Virus record (IMG/VR): IMGVR_UViG_3300008267_000011
Coordinates: 30,416-94,415 of that record
Reading direction: 5' to 3' (one strand)
Source of the DNA: a virus
DNA length: 64,000 bases
Shown: one piece after another, positions 60,696-64,000 of the stretch
Layout of the letters: every line of letters begins with the position of its first letter
Numbering within the stretch: position 1 is the first letter of the stretch
The notes under the pieces: model-generated
Told to the model about the DNA's origin: nothing
Database searches by the model: none
What the model saw: the letters and a program-made list of their open reading frames with translations, nothing else
Translations under genes and position numbers: made by a program

Positions 60696-60711
60696 TTTTA
60701 GACTATATTAA
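60680..60711 (+). promoter_or_regulatory. putative host-type promoter TTTG-N20-TATATTA
   Basis: TTTG at 60680-60683 and TATATTA at 60704-60710 are 20 bases apart, inside the end of the exonuclease gene and just before the helicase ATG at 60716. Confidence 0.4.
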
Positions 60712-60715
60712 AGTT

Positions 60716-62080
60716 ATGAGTTCAGACACAATACAAAGATACGGAACAAGCTTCCAAGCAAAGGTTTTGGCAGTCCTAATGAAGGATAAGCCATTCTTGC
60801 AGCAGATCAGCGATTTGCTTGATCCCGACTATATGAGCTCCGATGCTTCAAAGTGGATAGCAAGAACGATACTAGAGTACCATAAGCAATACAAAACGAC
60901 ACCTACATTAGATGCGTTGAAGGTCCATGTGGAGTCTATTGAAGTTGACGTATTGAAAGCAGCTGTAGTAATGCAGTTGAAAGACATTATGTCCTATCTA
61001 GATGCTGATGATGTGCAGTTTGTTAAGGACCAGTTCCTAAACTTCTGTAAGAATCAAAAGCTAAAGAATGCTATCTTAGAAAGTGTTGAGTTGTTGAAAG
61101 GTGGTAAGTACGATGAGATTAAGGCTAACATTGATAATGCAATGAAAGCTGGAAGTGATCGTAACATTGGCCACGAATACAACGAAGACGTTGATGCACG
61201 ATACGAAGCTAATGTACGACATCCAGTAGAAACTCCATGGGAAGTTGTTAACGAGATCATGGATGGTGGATTAGGAAAGGGTGAGTTGGGAGTGTTTGTA
61301 GCACCAGCTGGTATTGGTAAGTCTATGGCATTAGTCAGTATTGCTGCAGCAGCAGTTGAAAGAGGGCTTAATGTCGTATACTACACAATGGAGTTGGCAG
61401 AAGGGTATGTTGGATCTCGATTCGACTCCTACTACACAAACATTCCTTCACAAGACCTCAAGTTTCATATCGATGAAGTTAAGGATGCTGTTGGTAAGCT
61501 GAAAGGTAATCTAATCATCAAGTACTATCCTACTAAGACGGCTACAGTTGGTACACTAACTGCCCACTTAGAGAAGTGCTTGATGCAAGGATTCAAACCA
61601 GATATTGTGCTTGTTGACTACGCTGACTTGTTAAGAGAAACAAACGTAAGCTCTAACAAAAGACATGACCAGGCATTAGGAAGTATCTATGAAGACCTTA
61701 GAGGTTTATCAGGTACTTACGGATTCCCAGTATGGACAGCATCACAAGCAAACAGATCAGCTTTGGAAGATGACATCATTGGTGCAGAGAAGATTGCAGA
61801 ATCTTATTCTAAGGTAATGATTGCCGACTTTGTAGTGTCTCTGTCTCGTAAAACTACTGATAAGATTAGTGGTACAGGAAGATGGCACGTTATTAAGAAT
61901 CGTTTTGGTCCTGATGGACTTACGTTCCCAAGTAAGATGAACATGAGTGTGTGTAAGATTAACATATTTGCAGAGAACACAATTGAAGGAATCGACACAA
62001 AAAAGACAATGGCAAATCACGAAGAAGTATTAAAGAGTACATTAAGAAACAAGTTCCAAGAATTGCAAGGATTAGTATAA
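60716..62080 (+). CDS. 41: replicative DNA helicase, gp41 (DnaB-like)
   Basis: The ATG at 60716 (MSSDTIQRYG) is chosen because the upstream part of the open frame overlaps the exonuclease gene and reads as noise. The 454-residue protein matches T4 gp41 (475 aa). The N-terminal helical domain (1-160) is followed by the RecA-like motor. The Walker A is APAGIGKSM with K202-S203, then YYTMELAEGYVGSRFDS, Walker B DIVLVDYADLL and WTASQANRSALE. The hexamer unwinds DNA ahead of the fork and works with the gp61-type primase at 603. Confidence 0.92.
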   Translation: MSSDTIQRYGTSFQAKVLAVLMKDKPFLQQISDLLDPDYMSSDASKWIARTILEYHKQYKTTPTLDALKVHVESIEVDVLKAAVVMQLKDIMSYLDADDVQFVKDQFLNFCKNQKLKNAILESVELLKGGKYDEIKANIDNAMKAGSDRNIGHEYNEDVDARYEANVRHPVETPWEVVNEIMDGGLGKGELGVFVAPAGIGKSMALVSIAAAAVERGLNVVYYTMELAEGYVGSRFDSYYTNIPSQDLKFHIDEVKDAVGKLKGNLIIKYYPTKTATVGTLTAHLEKCLMQGFKPDIVLVDYADLLRETNVSSNKRHDQALGSIYEDLRGLSGTYGFPVWTASQANRSALEDDIIGAEKIAESYSKVMIADFVVSLSRKTTDKISGTGRWHVIKNRFGPDGLTFPSKMNMSVCKINIFAENTIEGIDTKKTMANHEEVLKSTLRNKFQELQGLV

Positions 62081-62178
62081 AAAATTTAATATAGAACAGC
62101 ATTTCATCGAGAGCATGTGAGGTATTTATCCCTACAGCATCTATGAGAAAGTTCACAATATAAACCCCAATAACCATT
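62081..62178 (+). other. 98-base gap before the ribonucleotide reductase gene
   Basis: The gap holds a TATTTAT string (62123-62129), 56 bases before the next ATG, further than at late genes. A weak TTG-N21-TAATATAG arrangement also spans 62063-62094. No RNA gene is seen. Confidence 0.3.
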
Positions 62179-63399
62179 ATGAAAGAAATAAGCAATGAGA
62201 TCCTCAGTGATATTACTGTCTTCATGAAGTACAGCAAGTATATCCCTGAGTTACAGAGAAGAGAAACGTGGGACGAGTTAGTAGCTCGTAACAAGGAAAT
62301 GCACGTTAAAAAGTTTCCACAATTGAAAGAAGAGATAGAGCATGCCTATGACTTTGTCTTGAACAAGAAGATCCTACCTTCAATGCGTAGTATGCAGTTT
62401 GCTGGTAAGCCTATTGAGATTAGTCCTAATCGTGTTTACAACTGCGCTTACATGCCTATTGACGATTGGAGAGCATTTGGTGAAGCTATGTTCCTATTGT
62501 TGGGAGGTACTGGAGTAGGATACTCAGTACAAAAGCACCACGTAGAAAAGTTACCAGAAATCCGTAAGCCTAACACTAAGCGTACAAAAAGATTCCTCAT
62601 TGCTGATAGTATTGAAGGTTGGGCAGATGCAGTAAAAGCATTGGTTAAGAGTTACTTCACTGGATCATCCAGATTAGATTTTGACTTCTCTGACATTAGA
62701 GCTAAGGGAGCTCGATTAGTTACATCCGGAGGAAAGGCACCAGGTCCTCAACCTCTAAAGGAATGTTTAATTAAAGTTCAAGGTATTTTAGATGCAAAAA
62801 ATGATGGCGACAGGTTATCGCCGATTGAAGTGCACGACATGGTTTGTCATATTGCTGACGCTGTACTTGCTGGCGGTATTCGTCGTGCAGCCCTTATATC
62901 GCTTTTTTCAGCGGATGATGATGAGATGATCGCTTGCAAATCAGGTAACTGGTGGGAAAACAATCCACAGAGAGGACGTGCAAACAACTCAGCAGCATTG
63001 CTACGTCATAAGATGACTAAGGAGTTCTTCTTGGACTTGTGGAAGCGTGTAGAATTAAGTGGTGCAGGTGAGCCTGGTATCTACTTGACAAACGATAAGG
63101 ATTGGGGAACTAATCCATGCTGTGAGATTGCTTTACGTCCATTCCAGTTCTGTAACCTATGCGAAGTAAACGTATCAGACGTTGAGTCGCAAGAGGATCT
63201 AAACGAGAGAGTTAAAGCAGCTGCATTCATTGGAACACTACAAGCAAGTTACACAGACTTCCACTACCTACGTGATGTATGGAAACGTACTACTGAAAAG
63301 GATGCGTTGATTGGAGTGTCTATGACTGGTATTGGTTCTGGTGTAGTTCTAGGATTGGATATGGCTGAGGCAGCTAATTATCCATGCTTGGCACAATGA
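62179..63399 (+). CDS. nrdJ: class II (B12-dependent) ribonucleotide reductase, N-terminal part of a broken gene
   Basis: The 406-residue frame is the front part of an adenosylcobalamin-dependent reductase that makes deoxynucleotides. Segments VYNCAYMPIDDWRAFGEAMF, LLGGTGVGYSVQ, GGIRRAALISLFS, TNPCCEIALRPFQFCN (active-site Cys region) and GVSMTGIGSG are all present. After DMAEAAN (about 63378) the frame slips and ends in five unrelated residues at TGA. The expected following segment, about 50 residues with the conserved VKP(A/S)GT loop, is missing. The continuation is in another frame at 63380-63922. Confidence 0.85.
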   Translation: MKEISNEILSDITVFMKYSKYIPELQRRETWDELVARNKEMHVKKFPQLKEEIEHAYDFVLNKKILPSMRSMQFAGKPIEISPNRVYNCAYMPIDDWRAFGEAMFLLLGGTGVGYSVQKHHVEKLPEIRKPNTKRTKRFLIADSIEGWADAVKALVKSYFTGSSRLDFDFSDIRAKGARLVTSGGKAPGPQPLKECLIKVQGILDAKNDGDRLSPIEVHDMVCHIADAVLAGGIRRAALISLFSADDDEMIACKSGNWWENNPQRGRANNSAALLRHKMTKEFFLDLWKRVELSGAGEPGIYLTNDKDWGTNPCCEIALRPFQFCNLCEVNVSDVESQEDLNERVKAAAFIGTLQASYTDFHYLRDVWKRTTEKDALIGVSMTGIGSGVVLGLDMAEAANYPCLAQ

Positions 63400-63922
63400 C
63401 TACTATGTCAGACGTGTACGTGTAGGAAAGAACGAAGCAATCTATACTTACCTAGCAATCAATCACCCAGAACTAATTGAAGATGAGTATTTCCGTCCGC
63501 ATGATACAGCAGTAATCTCAATTCCACAAAAAGCACCAGCAGGAGCTATTTTGAGAAACGAAAGTCCAATTGACTTACTTGAGCGTATCAAGCGAGTACA
63601 CCAAGAGTGGATCAAGCCAGGACATAGATCAGGTCAAAACTCTCACAATGTGTCAGCTACTGTTTCTATTAAAGAGGAAGAGTGGGGAGCAGTTGGAGAG
63701 TGGATGTGGACTAATCGTAAGCACTACAACGGATTGTCTGTATTGAACTACGATGGTGGTACATACATTCAAGCACCTTTCGAGGATTGCACAGAAGAAA
63801 AGTATAACGAAATGATGGCACATCTAACCAATATAGATTTGAGTAAGGTTATTGAGTTAGAAGACGTTACCAACCTCAAAGGTGAAGCAGCATGTGCTGG
63901 AGGAGCTTGTGAGATTGTGTAA
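63380..63922 (+). pseudogene. nrdJ: C-terminal part of the broken class II ribonucleotide reductase
   Basis: Reading from ATC at 63380 gives IHAWHNDYYVRRVRVGKNEA and the full usual C-terminus: FRPHDTAVISIPQKAPAGAIL, KPGHRSGQNSHNVSA, NYDGGTYIQAPFED and the redox tail CAGGAC. The frame differs by one from the N-terminal part, and no good start codon exists at its beginning (the first usable one is TTG at 63551). This is therefore a fragment of the same gene, separated by a deletion-plus-frameshift rather than a separate gene. True inactivation, natural variation or an assembly error cannot be told apart here. Confidence 0.8.
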
Positions 63923-64000
63923 TGGATAGTAGAGATTGGATATTTCAACAATATGTTAAGGAGCTTGCGTCTAAAAAGCGCAAGCCCTTAACTTCTAAAC
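63922..64000 (+). CDS. start of an unidentified protein (3' truncated)
   Basis: ATG at 63922 overlaps the reductase stop (TAATG) and opens a frame that runs out of the window. The visible 26 residues (MDSRDWIFQQYVKELASKKR) are helical and basic. Too short to name; the overlap suggests co-transcription with the reductase. Confidence 0.5.
   Translation, partial: MDSRDWIFQQYVKELASKKRKPLTSK

Noticed and set aside
60641-60715. Upstream in-frame start for the gp41 helicase
   Set aside because: The extra 25 residues overlap the exonuclease gene in another frame and do not resemble a helicase N-terminus.
63551-63922. Independent 123-residue gene starting with TTG
   Set aside because: Protein homology to ribonucleotide reductase continues upstream to 63380 without a start codon, so this is a fragment of the broken gene.

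Overview
The window is a piece of a large T4-like myovirus genome (Caudoviricetes). All recognisable genes lie on the + strand and are packed with ATGA or TAATG overlaps. Head, neck and tail genes with T4 counterparts are present: gp17, gp20, gp21, gp22, gp23, gp13, gp14, gp15, gp18, gp19, a gp26-type protein, a tape measure, a LysM/gp53-like protein and a hub. They sit beside T4-type replication genes: primase gp61, gp46/47, gp32, UvsX, a 5'-3' exonuclease and gp41. I see no tRNA, CRISPR array, integrase or convincing minus-strand gene. Most starts, including those of the major capsid and sheath genes, have A-rich leaders without a clear Shine-Dalgarno sequence. Several replication genes follow TTG-N19/20-TATAnTT elements. 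Together these suggest, but do not prove, a Bacteroidota host.

Layout. 1-4.7 kb: the end of an unknown protein, a T7-type endonuclease I, the primase, and an SbcD-SbcC (gp47-gp46) fusion. 4.7-8.4 kb: a large late structural protein and a small coiled-coil protein. 8.4-15.8 kb: an accessory cluster with a nucleotidyltransferase-ligase fusion, a zinc-ribbon protein, a GAF-like membrane protein, a possible cysteine hydrolase, a ParB-like protein and small unknowns. 15.8-26.4 kb: packaging and head genes. 26.4-29.99 kb: PhoH and neck proteins. 30-43.5 kb: a fibre/adhesin island inserted between neck and sheath genes, with a YadA-like head protein and three tandem paralogues. 43.5-55.8 kb: sheath, tube, a frameshifted gp26-type gene, tape measure and baseplate genes. 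55.8-64 kb: a divergent family A-like polymerase, gp32, UvsX, exonuclease, helicase, and a class II ribonucleotide reductase gene carrying an internal deletion and frameshift.

Two genome-wide patterns stand out. First, about a dozen proteins around the head genes share a short N-terminal tag (MKLKxLIPLREA-like) ending in L/I-x-E followed by A, G or another residue. This is the cleavage signature of the T4 prohead protease gp21, which is encoded at 21537. The tag resembles the T4 capsid-targeting sequence, so the cluster may encode internal head proteins co-injected with the DNA, including a ligase fusion and a putative cysteine hydrolase. Second, a TATTTAT box lies 11-33 bases before the first gene of nearly every late gene block. 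It is probably this phage's late promoter, although T4's late box reads TATAAATA.
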